From: Bryobacterales bacterium
GTDB lineage: Bacteria > Cyanobacteriota > Vampirovibrionia > Obscuribacterales > Obscuribacteraceae
Length of the DNA stretch: 9,215 nt
Reading direction: 5' to 3'
Assembly (NCBI GenBank): GCA_903970295.1
Contig: CAJCHQ010000020.1
Coordinates: forward strand, 1 to 9,215
The notes under the pieces are model-generated. The model searched no databases. It was not told the DNA's origin and was given only the letters and a program-made list of their open reading frames with translations. The position numbers were made by a program, and so were the translations under genes. Below, piece after piece: positions 1 to 6,015 of this stretch (positions are counted from its first letter, which is position 1; each line of letters opens with the position of its first letter).

Positions 1-282
1 AGCGGGAGCGGCAACTGTCGCCGCATCACTTTGGGCAGCCGAGGAGTCGGAGGTCTGCGCGTTGTTCGAAGCGGTTCCAGAGTTCTCGCTGCCGGTCAGA
101 GTGAGGTCGCCGAAATGCATGCGGGCGTAATCGTAATCACGATTGTATGACTCCGCTGTCCGCAGAGATGCTGCAGCCGCCTTCGGATCGTAGGTGTCCT
201 TTATTGATTGCGCAATACCTGAACCACCATCCTTAGTTGCTGTCCAAGCATCGTGTAGTCCTTCAAATATTTTGTCGACCAT
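1..282 (-). CDS. Unrecognised protein, N-terminal part (runs off the left edge)
   Basis: The frame opens at an ATG on the minus strand and stays open for 94 codons to the window edge, so only the N-terminus is present. A purine-rich Shine-Dalgarno-like GGGGGA lies just upstream of the ATG. The visible protein starts MVDKIFEGLHDAWTATKDGG, continues through a charged, tyrosine-rich stretch (YNRDYDYARMHFGD, about residues 46-59), then becomes an Ala/Ser/Thr-rich low-complexity tail from about residue 65 that looks like a flexible linker. There is no signal peptide or membrane segment in the visible part. I do not recognise the family. The gene is divergent from the epimerase-like gene at 579, and its leader carries a perfect inverted repeat. 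It could be the start of a longer multi-domain protein whose folded domain lies outside the window. Confidence 0.6.
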   Translation of the reverse strand, partial: MVDKIFEGLHDAWTATKDGGSGIAQSIKDTYDPKAAAASLRTAESYNRDYDYARMHFGDLTLTGSENSGTASNNAQTSDSSAAQSDAATVAAPA

Positions 283-306
283 GTTTTCCCCCAGGTAACA
301 ACAGCC

Positions 307-323
307 GTCCATCGGCGATGGAC
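307..323. repeat. Perfect 7-bp inverted repeat with 3-nt loop
   Basis: GTCCATC and GATGGAC are perfect reverse complements separated by GGC. The element lies 25 bp upstream of the minus-strand start codon at 282, so it falls in the leader or promoter of that gene. No T-run follows on either strand, so it is not an intrinsic terminator. It may be an operator for a dimeric regulator or a leader hairpin; the sequence alone cannot decide. Confidence 0.45.
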
Positions 324-364
324 AGTGATAGTTAAGTTAGAAGTGCCAGAGTATTTAGTAAGTA

Positions 365-410
365 GCTAAGCGTGGTCCGTGAGGAGTTTGTCCTCAAAAA
401 ATTGCTTAGC
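365..410. repeat. Nested inverted repeats between divergent genes
   Basis: An outer pair, GCTAAGC (365-371) and GCTTAGC (404-410), encloses an inner pair, GAGGA (381-385) and TCCTC (391-395), with a 5-nt inner loop. The inner stem is followed by an A-run on the plus strand and preceded by a T-run on the minus strand, which is the wrong side for an intrinsic terminator on either strand. Its position between divergent genes suggests a regulatory structure or operator. Confidence 0.4.
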
Positions 411-426
411 CGTTCCGCCATTCCCG

Positions 427-455
427 CTGACAGTAATTTATGTCATGAACATTAC
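427..455 (+). promoter_or_regulatory. Weak candidate promoter for the epimerase-like gene
   Basis: CTGACA (427-432) matches five of six bases of the sigma-70 -35 consensus, and CATTAC (450-455) matches three of six at the -10, with a 17-bp spacer. It would give a leader of somewhat over 100 nt before the GTG at 579. An 8-bp palindrome, ACACGTGT (454-461), overlaps the -10. The -10 match is poor, so this is tentative. Confidence 0.2.
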
Positions 456-565
456 ACGTGTGCAACACAGCAATAAAATTTTTCCGGCAGGAAAATCCGC
501 AGCCTGGTAGTATGCTCACCGTCGCAGTGGCAAGCGATGGCGAACAGGCCCTAGATGCACCCAAT

Positions 566-570
566 GGAGG
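566..570 (+). promoter_or_regulatory. Ribosome binding site that fixes a GTG start
   Basis: GGAGG lies 8 nt upstream of GTG at 579-581. No such site precedes the in-frame ATG at 555, and the protein from GTG begins directly with the first strand of the Rossmann fold, so GTG is the better start. Confidence 0.75.
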
Positions 571-578
571 CTTGTACG

Positions 579-1574
579 GTGAATATCCTTGTAATTGGTG
601 GCACGATTTTTGTTGGACGTCACATCGTCAAGGCAGCGTTGAGTCGGGGACACCAAATAACCCTATTCAACCGCGGTAGACAGAATCCAGACCTTTTTCC
701 GGAAGTGGAAAAACTAATTGGTGATCGCACTAAAAGCGTTGATGTCTTGCGTGGAAGATCTTGGGACGTCGTCATTGACACGAGCGGCTATGTGCCGCGC
801 GTTGTCCAGAAATCTGTGGAGGTTTTGCAATCAGCCTGCGGTCTCTATATATACATTTCCACTGGCGCAGTCTACAAGGATAAAAGTAAGCCAGGCATTA
901 CCGAAGATAGTGAGCTCGAAGTTCCGAGGAATTTCGATGCCGAAGAAATGACCGACGAAACTTATGGAGAGTTGAAGGCTGGGTGCGAGAAGGTGGTTTC
1001 ATCGGTGTTTGGCCCTAAGTCGCTCATCCTTCGTCCCGGTCTCGTTGTCGGTCCGGACGACCCCACAGACCGTTTCACCTACTGGCCTGTTCGCATTGCT
1101 TCTGGTGGTGCGGTGCTTGCACCGGGCAACCCGAAAAGCCAAATTCAATTTATCGATACGCGTGATCTGGCCGAATGGACAATCGAGATGGCGGAAAAAA
1201 CGGCAAGCGGAGTTTATAACGCGATCGGACCGGAATATTCGTTATCGATGGAGCACTTTCTTAGTGAATGCAAGGTCGTCTCAGGATCCGATGCAGAGTT
1301 TGTGTGGGTTTCCTCAGACAAACTCGTAAGTCAGTCAGTAAATCAGTGGACAGACCTGCCCCTGTGGATTCCAGAGAACAGCGATGCTAGCGGGTTTTTG
1401 TATCGAGACAACAGCAGAGCAATCGCTGCTGGTCTCAAGTTCCGGCCGTTGCGCGAAACGGTCGCGGACACATTAGAGTGGTGGCAGAGAGAACGAACCG
1501 GGTCGAGTCTAAAAGCAGGAATGAGTCGTGAGCGCGAAGCAGAATTGCTCGCTTTATCTGGCGCCGAGTCATGA
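579..1574 (+). CDS. NAD(P)-binding epimerase/reductase-like protein (extended/atypical SDR)
   Basis: This is a Rossmann-fold oxidoreductase or sugar-nucleotide epimerase relative of about 331 residues, likely cytoplasmic. From the GTG start the protein reads MNILVIGGTIFVGRH, where GGTxFVG is the dinucleotide-binding loop. It is followed by a hydrophobic strand with acidic turn (SWDVVIDTSGY), a serine-containing strand (YIYISTGAVY) and YGELK, which fits the YxxxK catalytic pair. A later proline-rich segment (LRPGLVVGPDDPTDRFTYW) and FIDTRDLAEW are typical of NAD-dependent epimerase/dehydratase proteins. The GGTxFVG form resembles the CSP41/isoflavone-reductase-like branch more than classic UDP-glucose epimerases. 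Substrate cannot be read from sequence. It stands alone on the plus strand, and its stop lies 13 nt from the convergent DUF4331 gene. A longer start at ATG 555 is possible but lacks a ribosome binding site. Confidence 0.88.
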   Translation: MNILVIGGTIFVGRHIVKAALSRGHQITLFNRGRQNPDLFPEVEKLIGDRTKSVDVLRGRSWDVVIDTSGYVPRVVQKSVEVLQSACGLYIYISTGAVYKDKSKPGITEDSELEVPRNFDAEEMTDETYGELKAGCEKVVSSVFGPKSLILRPGLVVGPDDPTDRFTYWPVRIASGGAVLAPGNPKSQIQFIDTRDLAEWTIEMAEKTASGVYNAIGPEYSLSMEHFLSECKVVSGSDAEFVWVSSDKLVSQSVNQWTDLPLWIPENSDASGFLYRDNSRAIAAGLKFRPLRETVADTLEWWQRERTGSSLKAGMSREREAELLALSGAES

Positions 1575-1587
1575 CTATTTTGCGGCG

Positions 1588-2601
1588 CTAGGATTTTTTC
1601 GGATGAGGATTGCCAATGTATGGAAATTCCGTCAGGGTGTCGGTGTGTGGACTTAAACCTGTCGGCGGAATGTCACCCTTGGAAAGAAATGCGAGGCGTG
1701 TGTTGATCACGTCATCTTTGAAATTGCGACCATTTGGATACACCGCAGGTTTCGAAGGATCGTAAGTGAGCATGTCTGGCAGAATGCCCTCTGCGTCTAT
1801 AGCCACTATCGCTTCTTCCCTTGTATAGTTGCCTGTATGCCCCAGTAAGTGGATAAACTGCTCCAGCCAACGCTTGTAATCGTTGACCGGCTCACTGGCG
1901 TTGTATTCCTCTTTGGTCTCATCAGTGTTGAAGAAACTGCTGACCGAGGGATGACCAGCCCGATCGACATGAAGAAGCTTCCCGTCCTGGCGAACGCTGC
2001 ATCGGCCCCAAATTCGGACATCAGGATTGGCGCCAAGCTCACTGGTGGGCAATTCCAAGACGATAGAGAAGACGTTGGCTTGTGTATTCGAGTCGACACC
2101 AGTCCACGGAGATTTTCCTCCCAAATGCGGGGCAGTAAAATTTCTGCCACCGGATGTATCGAAGAGATTTTTGATGCCATCGAAATCGAAAAAGAAGGCA
2201 TCACTGCGTGTGCCAGCAAAGAATTTGTAGGCGCCTGCATTGATGATGTTCGGTGTTGCGCCGAAGGAAACCTCTGCGTCGGCGATTACTTTTGTTCCGA
2301 CAGCTTCGACCGAGCGAGCCTCAGTACCTTTGGCCACGAAAACATTGACTGTCTGTTTGCCATCATTCGGCACAGAAAAAACAAAACTGAAGGCGATGTC
2401 GTTGAGCAAATCACCGTTGTTGTCGATAGCCAATCTGTAGATAGCGTCCGGGTGAAGGGCATCGGCTGTCGGATTGGCATTCAGGATGAGCACTGTTCGC
2501 GCTGGATCAATGGGTGATTGGAAAGCATAGAGGTCGCATAAGTCCAGACGCTGATCTCCTAGTGGCGGTCCAAGATTGAGACCTGTGAAGTGGTTAGACA
2601 T
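1588..2601 (-). CDS. DUF4331 domain protein
   Basis: The 337-residue product matches the DUF4331 pattern along its length: an early DLYAFQSP (about 23-30), then IYRLAIDNNGDLLNDIAFSF, GTRSDAFFFDFDGI, and NVFSIVLELPTSEL, in the usual order. Members are proteins of undefined biochemical role. The start is ATG with AAGGAG (2607-2612) five nt upstream. No signal peptide or membrane helix is visible at the N-terminus, which begins MSNHFTGLNLGPPLGD, so this copy looks cytoplasmic. The gene lies 30 nt downstream of the small gene at 2632-2820 and is probably co-transcribed with it and with 2824-3045. It converges on the epimerase-like gene with almost no space for a terminator. Family assignment is good; function is unknown. 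Confidence 0.85.
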   Translation of the reverse strand: MSNHFTGLNLGPPLGDQRLDLCDLYAFQSPIDPARTVLILNANPTADALHPDAIYRLAIDNNGDLLNDIAFSFVFSVPNDGKQTVNVFVAKGTEARSVEAVGTKVIADAEVSFGATPNIINAGAYKFFAGTRSDAFFFDFDGIKNLFDTSGGRNFTAPHLGGKSPWTGVDSNTQANVFSIVLELPTSELGANPDVRIWGRCSVRQDGKLLHVDRAGHPSVSSFFNTDETKEEYNASEPVNDYKRWLEQFIHLLGHTGNYTREEAIVAIDAEGILPDMLTYDPSKPAVYPNGRNFKDDVINTRLAFLSKGDIPPTGLSPHTDTLTEFPYIGNPHPKKS

Positions 2602-2631
2602 GTCATCTCCTTGTGCACGAGCGGAAAAAAG

Positions 2632-2820
2632 CTAGCCTGCATTCGTCACTTGTTGTTTAGATCGCTGCGGCGCGATGTTGCTCGGATCATAGAGTACCAG
2701 CCTCTCCTTTTCCAACACCCGATTCACCATTAAGATCTCATCATCATTGGGGCGATGTTGCAATGAGTCGAATTGGTAAATGACCATACTCGTAGTCACC
2801 ACCAGTGGTACCATGCTCAT
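2632..2820 (-). CDS. Small protein with short hydrophobic N-terminus, unknown
   Basis: This 62-residue frame starts MSMVPLVVTTSMVIYQF, a short hydrophobic stretch, followed by a charged tail (RPNDDEILMVNRVLEKERLV) ending in YDPSN. It lies in exactly the same frame as 2824-3045, with only TGA and one GCG codon between the upstream stop and this ATG. No good Shine-Dalgarno is visible before the ATG, so translation would depend on reinitiation after the upstream stop or on reading through it. Two explanations are open: a separate coupled small protein, or the second half of a 137-codon gene broken by a nonsense TGA. It ends 30 nt before the DUF4331 start, consistent with an operon. Family not recognised. 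Confidence 0.4.
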   Translation of the reverse strand: MSMVPLVVTTSMVIYQFDSLQHRPNDDEILMVNRVLEKERLVLYDPSNIAPQRSKQQVTNAG

Positions 2821-2823
2821 CGC

Positions 2824-3045
2824 TCATCGACTAATTCTAGGAATGCTCAAATCATAGCGGCGTGGATCGTAGTCGTGATTACGAACCTGATCCCGATCCT
2901 TATTATAGATTTTATAAGAATCGAGCCCGCCAGAATATAGGTTCAGGTTTCTAAAGCGTGGGAAGTTGTAGCTGAGCCCAGCTGTCAGAGCGACTATGGT
3001 GAGCGTGATCGAAATGAAAACTAGGCTGGTCGACGACTTCTTCAT
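2824..3045 (-). CDS. Small membrane-anchored protein, unknown
   Basis: This 73-residue product has a lysine-led N-terminus and one membrane segment (about residues 8-26, SLVFISITLTIVALTAGLSY), then a tyrosine- and arginine-rich tail with DQVRNHDYDPRRYDL. The start is an ATG with GAGG (3052-3055) six nt upstream, which is a sound ribosome site. The topology would be a single-pass anchor or uncleaved signal with the tail outside the membrane. It is the first gene of a likely three-gene unit with 2632-2820 and the DUF4331 gene. The frame continues beyond its TGA into the next small gene, so the stop itself is suspect. Family not recognised. Confidence 0.5.
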   Translation of the reverse strand: MKKSSTSLVFISITLTIVALTAGLSYNFPRFRNLNLYSGGLDSYKIYNKDRDQVRNHDYDPRRYDLSIPRISR

Positions 3046-3072
3046 TCTGCGCCTCGCCAGTGAGCCTTTTCA

Positions 3073-3078
3073 ATCATA
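3073..3078 (-). promoter_or_regulatory. Candidate -10 box for the small-membrane-protein/DUF4331 operon
   Basis: TATGAT on the minus strand matches five of six bases of the -10 consensus and lies about 28 nt upstream of the ATG at 3045. The resulting short leader would still include the GAGG ribosome site. I see no convincing -35 box at 16-18 bp, so confidence is low. Confidence 0.25.
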
Positions 3079-3161
3079 CATTATGAGGGAGCGGACTGGC
3101 TTACAGACGTGCTCCTTCAGAGTTCGGAGATTCTGGTTGCCATTTTCGATTCTAACGGGTG

Positions 3162-3199
3162 CGGGTAAAAGCCCGATGCTAAGATCGGATTGTCTGGGC
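3162..3199 (+). promoter_or_regulatory. Glutaredoxin leader with overlapping small hairpins
   Basis: Three mutually competing stems can be drawn: CGGG (3162-3165) with CCCG (3172-3175); CCGAT (3173-3177) with ATCGG (3184-3188); and GCCC (3171-3174) with GGGC (3196-3199). All end before the AAGGAG ribosome site at 3209-3214. Each stem is short, so a regulatory role is only a possibility. Confidence 0.2.
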
Positions 3200-3221
3200 A
3201 AAAAATTCAAGGAGACTTTAA

Positions 3222-3473
3222 ATGGCTAAGGTAACCGTCTATTCGGGACCGAACTGTCCGTATTGCGAGAAAGCAAAAGCATTGCTCAAGCGCAAAAACG
3301 TGTCGTTCGAGGAATTTAACGTCAAAGACGACACGGTTAAGCTGGAAGAAATGCTTTCCCTCTCCGGTAGAAAAACCATTCCGCAGATTTTTATAAATGG
3401 AAAACACATCGGCGGCTGCGACGATCTCTATGGTCTGGAATCAGATGGCAAACTAGATGGAATGCTTGTCTGA
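3222..3473 (+). CDS. grxC: Glutaredoxin (GrxC-type, CPYC active site)
   Basis: This is a small cytoplasmic dithiol glutaredoxin of 83 residues, which transfers electrons from glutathione to protein disulfides. The sequence shows the class I active site CPYC at residues 12-15 directly after the first strand (KVTVYSG), the cis-proline motif TIPQIF at 52-57, and the glutathione-binding GGCDDL at 64-69. The length is normal for bacterial Grx3-like proteins. The start is an ATG with AAGGAG (3209-3214) at 7-nt spacing. It is transcribed alone, divergent from the DUF4331 operon, and reads towards the molybdoenzyme gene on the other strand. No terminator with a T-run is visible after the stop. The symbol reflects family membership, since the organism's own nomenclature is unknown. 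Confidence 0.95.
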   Translation: MAKVTVYSGPNCPYCEKAKALLKRKNVSFEEFNVKDDTVKLEEMLSLSGRKTIPQIFINGKHIGGCDDLYGLESDGKLDGMLV

Positions 3474-3719
3474 GTAACTGGAGACCTTCAGTTTGATAGA
3501 CTAATGTAGATCAACACCTTGACTCAGCGATATTATCTGATCGGCCGTTCATACCTCCAGGCGGCTTTTGTCGACGGGTTTAGTGGATATTTGATTTGCC
3601 TTGCCCAGGCAACAGGGTCCTATAGCTGCTTCAGATGCGTTGAGACAAGATTTTCTCAAATGCGACAACTTGAGCGCTCGAGATAAGTTTGACGTATCAG
3701 GTTGGAGTTTATTCCGCGA

Positions 3720-4802
3720 TCAAATTCCATCATAATACGAGTAACCTTCCTTGTTCCAGTAATCATCTGGCTCTCTGGCACTGTAAGCAATTGACGTTAT
3801 CGCTTTGATGTTCTTAAGGCCCAGTTTCATCGGAGCTAGAAGTCGCAAAGGCGCACCGTGTTCTAATTCTAGAGGTTCGCCATTATGATGAGTGACAAGC
3901 AGCGTTTGCGGATGCAACGCCGATTCTAAATCGAACGAGACAAAGTACGGGTCGGAATTTCCGTTTCCATCCAGGTTGACATCCGACCTCAGCTGAATCC
4001 ATTTTGTATCTGCTTTGGGCGGAAACTGTTTAATAAAATCCACAAATCGAACCCCTCCCCATTGGCTAATAGCGCTCCAGCCCTCGACGCAAACGAGGCG
4101 CGTTATTTGATCGTGATGAACAAAGTTCTGGCGCAGGTAGCTGGCTGAAAGGTGCTTATCAACACCACCGGCTAGGCCGGAAACCAAAAGCTGCCAGTCT
4201 GGTATAAAGGCTTTATCGGGAGTTTGCCCGGCGTAATTGTTTGGCACCTCGGTCATTTCAGCTTTTGTATAAGTTGGGACCGGCCTGTTTTTTGAAAACA
4301 ACGCCTGGCTTACCCCATCATCAAACTTGAGCACATCGCTCAGAAACTTCTCCTTCAAGGGATCTTCCTGCGATTTTATGCCTAGCTTTGCCTTAACTTC
4401 ATCAGGCACAAGCCAGTTAAAGGAAGACACGGCGGCAGCCATCCCGGCTCCATAAATGAGAAAATCTCGTCGACTTGCTCGATCAAGTTTCTTACGTGGC
4501 CGTAGAATGATTTCGGGCGATTTTTCGACGAGACAGTCTTTAATGGTTATAAAAAGCGGAGTCTTTATAACTTCTGCATTTGATTGTTCTGCTTCCCTGG
4601 TTGCGGCATCTTCGGATTCGCTTTTGTTTAGCTGCGCAGTGGCAGACACTTCCTCCGCACTTGGACTCGAGTTGATAGGCTCCTCGCTACTAAGCTGCTC
4701 AGGGATTCCGACCGCCAAAGGTTCCTCTCGATATGGCGGATGAGGATCTTCCTCTGCCCTGGCGGTAGAGTTTGTTTCGAGTTCGTCTTTTGAATCGCTC
4801 AA
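3720..4802 (-). CDS. Sulfite-oxidase/MsrP-like molybdopterin oxidoreductase with long acidic N-terminus
   Basis: The C-terminal two-thirds (about 190-360) is an oxidoreductase molybdopterin-binding domain. RLVCVEGWSAISQWGG carries C238, the expected molybdenum thiolate ligand, and HGAPLRLLAP (315-324) is the family's second signature. A twin-arginine motif, SRRDFL (110-115), with the hydrophobic stretch IYGAGMAAAVSSF points to Tat export after cofactor insertion. Unusually, about 105 Glu/Ser/Pro-rich residues precede the Tat motif, whereas Tat signals normally lie at the extreme N-terminus. The start is TTG, overlapping the TGA of the cytochrome gene by 4 nt (4799-4802), with AAAGG upstream, so translation is coupled. 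I see no ATG, GTG or TTG between the acidic region and the Tat motif. The paired cytochrome is the likely electron partner. Substrate (sulfite, methionine sulfoxide or other) cannot be told. Confidence 0.88.
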   Translation of the reverse strand: MSDSKDELETNSTARAEEDPHPPYREEPLAVGIPEQLSSEEPINSSPSAEEVSATAQLNKSESEDAATREAEQSNAEVIKTPLFITIKDCLVEKSPEIILRPRKKLDRASRRDFLIYGAGMAAAVSSFNWLVPDEVKAKLGIKSQEDPLKEKFLSDVLKFDDGVSQALFSKNRPVPTYTKAEMTEVPNNYAGQTPDKAFIPDWQLLVSGLAGGVDKHLSASYLRQNFVHHDQITRLVCVEGWSAISQWGGVRFVDFIKQFPPKADTKWIQLRSDVNLDGNGNSDPYFVSFDLESALHPQTLLVTHHNGEPLELEHGAPLRLLAPMKLGLKNIKAITSIAYSAREPDDYWNKEGYSYYDGI

Positions 4803-5590
4803 TGTTCCAAGCCTTTAACTCTATCGGACCACCCTACCACCATTGATCTAAAAGTGTCGAAGCCATCTAAGGCCACTAGCACTACATGCGGAACTACGAA
4901 GACGACAAAAAACAAGAGCGCAATAAAATGCCAGAGGCGACAAAGGTCATAACCTCCAAACAACCATTGTAGCCACCCTAGTTGGGCTGGCTTGTGGATA
5001 GCCCAGCCAGTCAATATCGATATAAAAGAGAATATTGAAACCGAAAAATAAGCGGTTCGCTGCAGCGCATTATATTTGGTGTTCACGACTGGATGAGGGT
5101 TTGTTTTCCTCATCACAAAGGACGGCACGACTCTCAAATAATACAAAATCATTTTTAGCCCGTCGCGCACGTCTGTCGTCCTTGGAAGAAGCGCTTTGTA
5201 TGCTCCACTTCTAAGCAGTCCAATTGTGTAAACCACTGTGATAACCATAAACAGGTATGCACATAGCCAGTGAATATTCAAGGCAACTGCTAAATTTCCA
5301 GCTCCAAACGCGAAGTGATTGTAGAACCAGTTTCTTTCATTCTCTGCGCTATCTGGAAAATATTTTAGAAAGAATCCGCCTACGAAAGCCAAAACATCCT
5401 TTTTCCCGTCTGGCGTTGCGACCGTTAAAACTGGGGAGGCCCAGTAAATAGACAGTCCACTTAGAATGAGGGCTGCCAAAACTGGAATATTGGCCCAATG
5501 AGAAATTCTAACCAGCAAGTCGTGCTTTTGAATCACTCGTATTGACTCGCCACTATCGGCATTTACTAAAGTTGTTTCAGCAGCATTCAT
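4799..5590 (-). CDS. b-type cytochrome membrane subunit (b561 / Ni-Fe hydrogenase cytochrome b type)
   Basis: This 263-residue integral membrane protein has four clear hydrophobic segments at about 33-51, 104-125, 180-198 and 219-240. Histidines at or near helix ends (H31 in RISHWANIP, H107, H221 in RLWHFIAL, H235 in VVPHVVL) are candidate ligands for two b hemes. The pattern fits the cytochrome b561 bacterial/Ni-hydrogenase family. Its likely role is passing electrons between the quinone pool and the exported molybdoenzyme encoded immediately downstream, whose start overlaps this stop. An in-frame TAA directly precedes the ATG, so the protein cannot start further upstream. The ribosome site is weak (GGGGAA, distant), which suggests coupling to an upstream small gene ending at 5612. 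Confidence 0.88.
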   Translation of the reverse strand: MNAAETTLVNADSGESIRVIQKHDLLVRISHWANIPVLAALILSGLSIYWASPVLTVATPDGKKDVLAFVGGFFLKYFPDSAENERNWFYNHFAFGAGNLAVALNIHWLCAYLFMVITVVYTIGLLRSGAYKALLPRTTDVRDGLKMILYYLRVVPSFVMRKTNPHPVVNTKYNALQRTAYFSVSIFSFISILTGWAIHKPAQLGWLQWLFGGYDLCRLWHFIALLFFVVFVVPHVVLVALDGFDTFRSMVVGWSDRVKGLEH

Positions 5591-5611
5591 TTACTAAAGT
5601 GTTCCCCATAA

Positions 5612-5734
5612 TTAAAAACGCCATGGTGGAGGGCTTATAACTGACCACCACCGCCATTCGACGTGATGTGCACCCCAGGTGCTCTGCCAATGATCGATAG
5701 AGAGACCGAGCAGAATCAATGATGCGGGAAAAAA
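5612..5734 (-). CDS. Possible -1 frame extension of the small membrane protein, Trp-rich
   Basis: From the T-run at 5729-5734 the -1 frame runs 40 codons to TAA, ending 21 nt before the cytochrome start. The encoded segment is hydrophobic (FFPASLILLGLSIDHW) and then tryptophan- and histidine-rich (GAHHVEWRWWSV). The part of this frame upstream of the T-run looks non-coding and has no ribosome site. It therefore reads best as the continuation of the 5716-5856 frame after a frameshift, giving an 81-residue product. A chance open frame is the alternative. Confidence 0.35.
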   Translation of the reverse strand, partial: FFPASLILLGLSIDHWQSTWGAHHVEWRWWSVISPPPWRF

Positions 5735-5856
5735 CTGCTGCAGACAACGATAAGCGATACCACCGCGACGGCGCATAATATCGCAAGATTTATTATCTGA
5801 TTTCGATGATTTACGGACCGACAAAATTCAGCCAGTTTTTTGTCGCCCGGGGTCAT
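5716..5856 (-). CDS. Small single-pass membrane protein, unknown
   Basis: This 46-residue frame starts MTPGDKKLAEFCRSVNHRNQ and continues into a strong membrane helix (about 21-39, IINLAILCAVAVVSLIVVC), ending FFPHH. AGGGA (5864-5868) lies 7 nt upstream of the ATG. A GTG further upstream at 5907 would add 17 residues, but it falls at the predicted transcription start, so the ATG is preferred. It is the first gene after a perfect TATAAT box and precedes the cytochrome b and molybdoenzyme genes, so it may be a small accessory subunit of that complex. The end of the frame carries T TTT TTC, a classical -1 slippery heptamer, and the -1 frame then continues to just before the cytochrome gene. Family not recognised. 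Confidence 0.5.
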   Translation of the reverse strand: MTPGDKKLAEFCRSVNHRNQIINLAILCAVAVVSLIVVCSSFFPHH

Positions 5857-5911
5857 TCTTTCTTCCCTACTATTCACTTTTTTTGTTGCCAGAACATTGC
5901 TCTCCACGCCG

Positions 5912-5939
5912 ATTATACCGTATTACGCTTTGCCTTCAG
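5912..5939 (-). promoter_or_regulatory. Candidate sigma-70 promoter of the cytochrome/molybdoenzyme operon
   Basis: A perfect -10 TATAAT (5912-5917, minus strand) is preceded by CTGAAG (5934-5939), a partial -35 match, with a 16-bp spacer. Transcription would start near 5905, about 50 nt upstream of the ATG of the small membrane gene at 5856. Confidence 0.5.
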
Positions 5940-6015
5940 TGCGGCGACCGCGCTTTGCCGCCGACACCTCACTGCGCACTGTGTTTCGAAATATGCGAAG
6001 GACTATTGTCACGAC

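Noticed and set aside
458..679. 73-codon plus-strand frame overlapping the start of the epimerase gene
   Set aside because: Its second half is a shadow of the epimerase frame, and only the short NifX-like stretch is worth noting separately.
1849..2517. 222-codon open frame on the plus strand opposite the DUF4331 gene
   Set aside because: It is antisense to a well-recognised family protein, has no recognisable motifs, and the DUF4331 frame has the ribosome site.
3594..3616. TTGCC/GGCAA inverted repeat as a glutaredoxin terminator
   Set aside because: The stem is only 5 bp, lies more than 100 nt from the stop, and no T-run follows.
3601..3735. Open frame on the plus strand after glutaredoxin (LPRQQGPIAASD...), and the open frame beyond the molybdoenzyme TGA on the other strand
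   Set aside because: Neither has a ribosome site or recognisable motif, and the first overlaps the 3' end of the molybdoenzyme gene. The spacer 3474-3719 holds nothing I can support as a gene.
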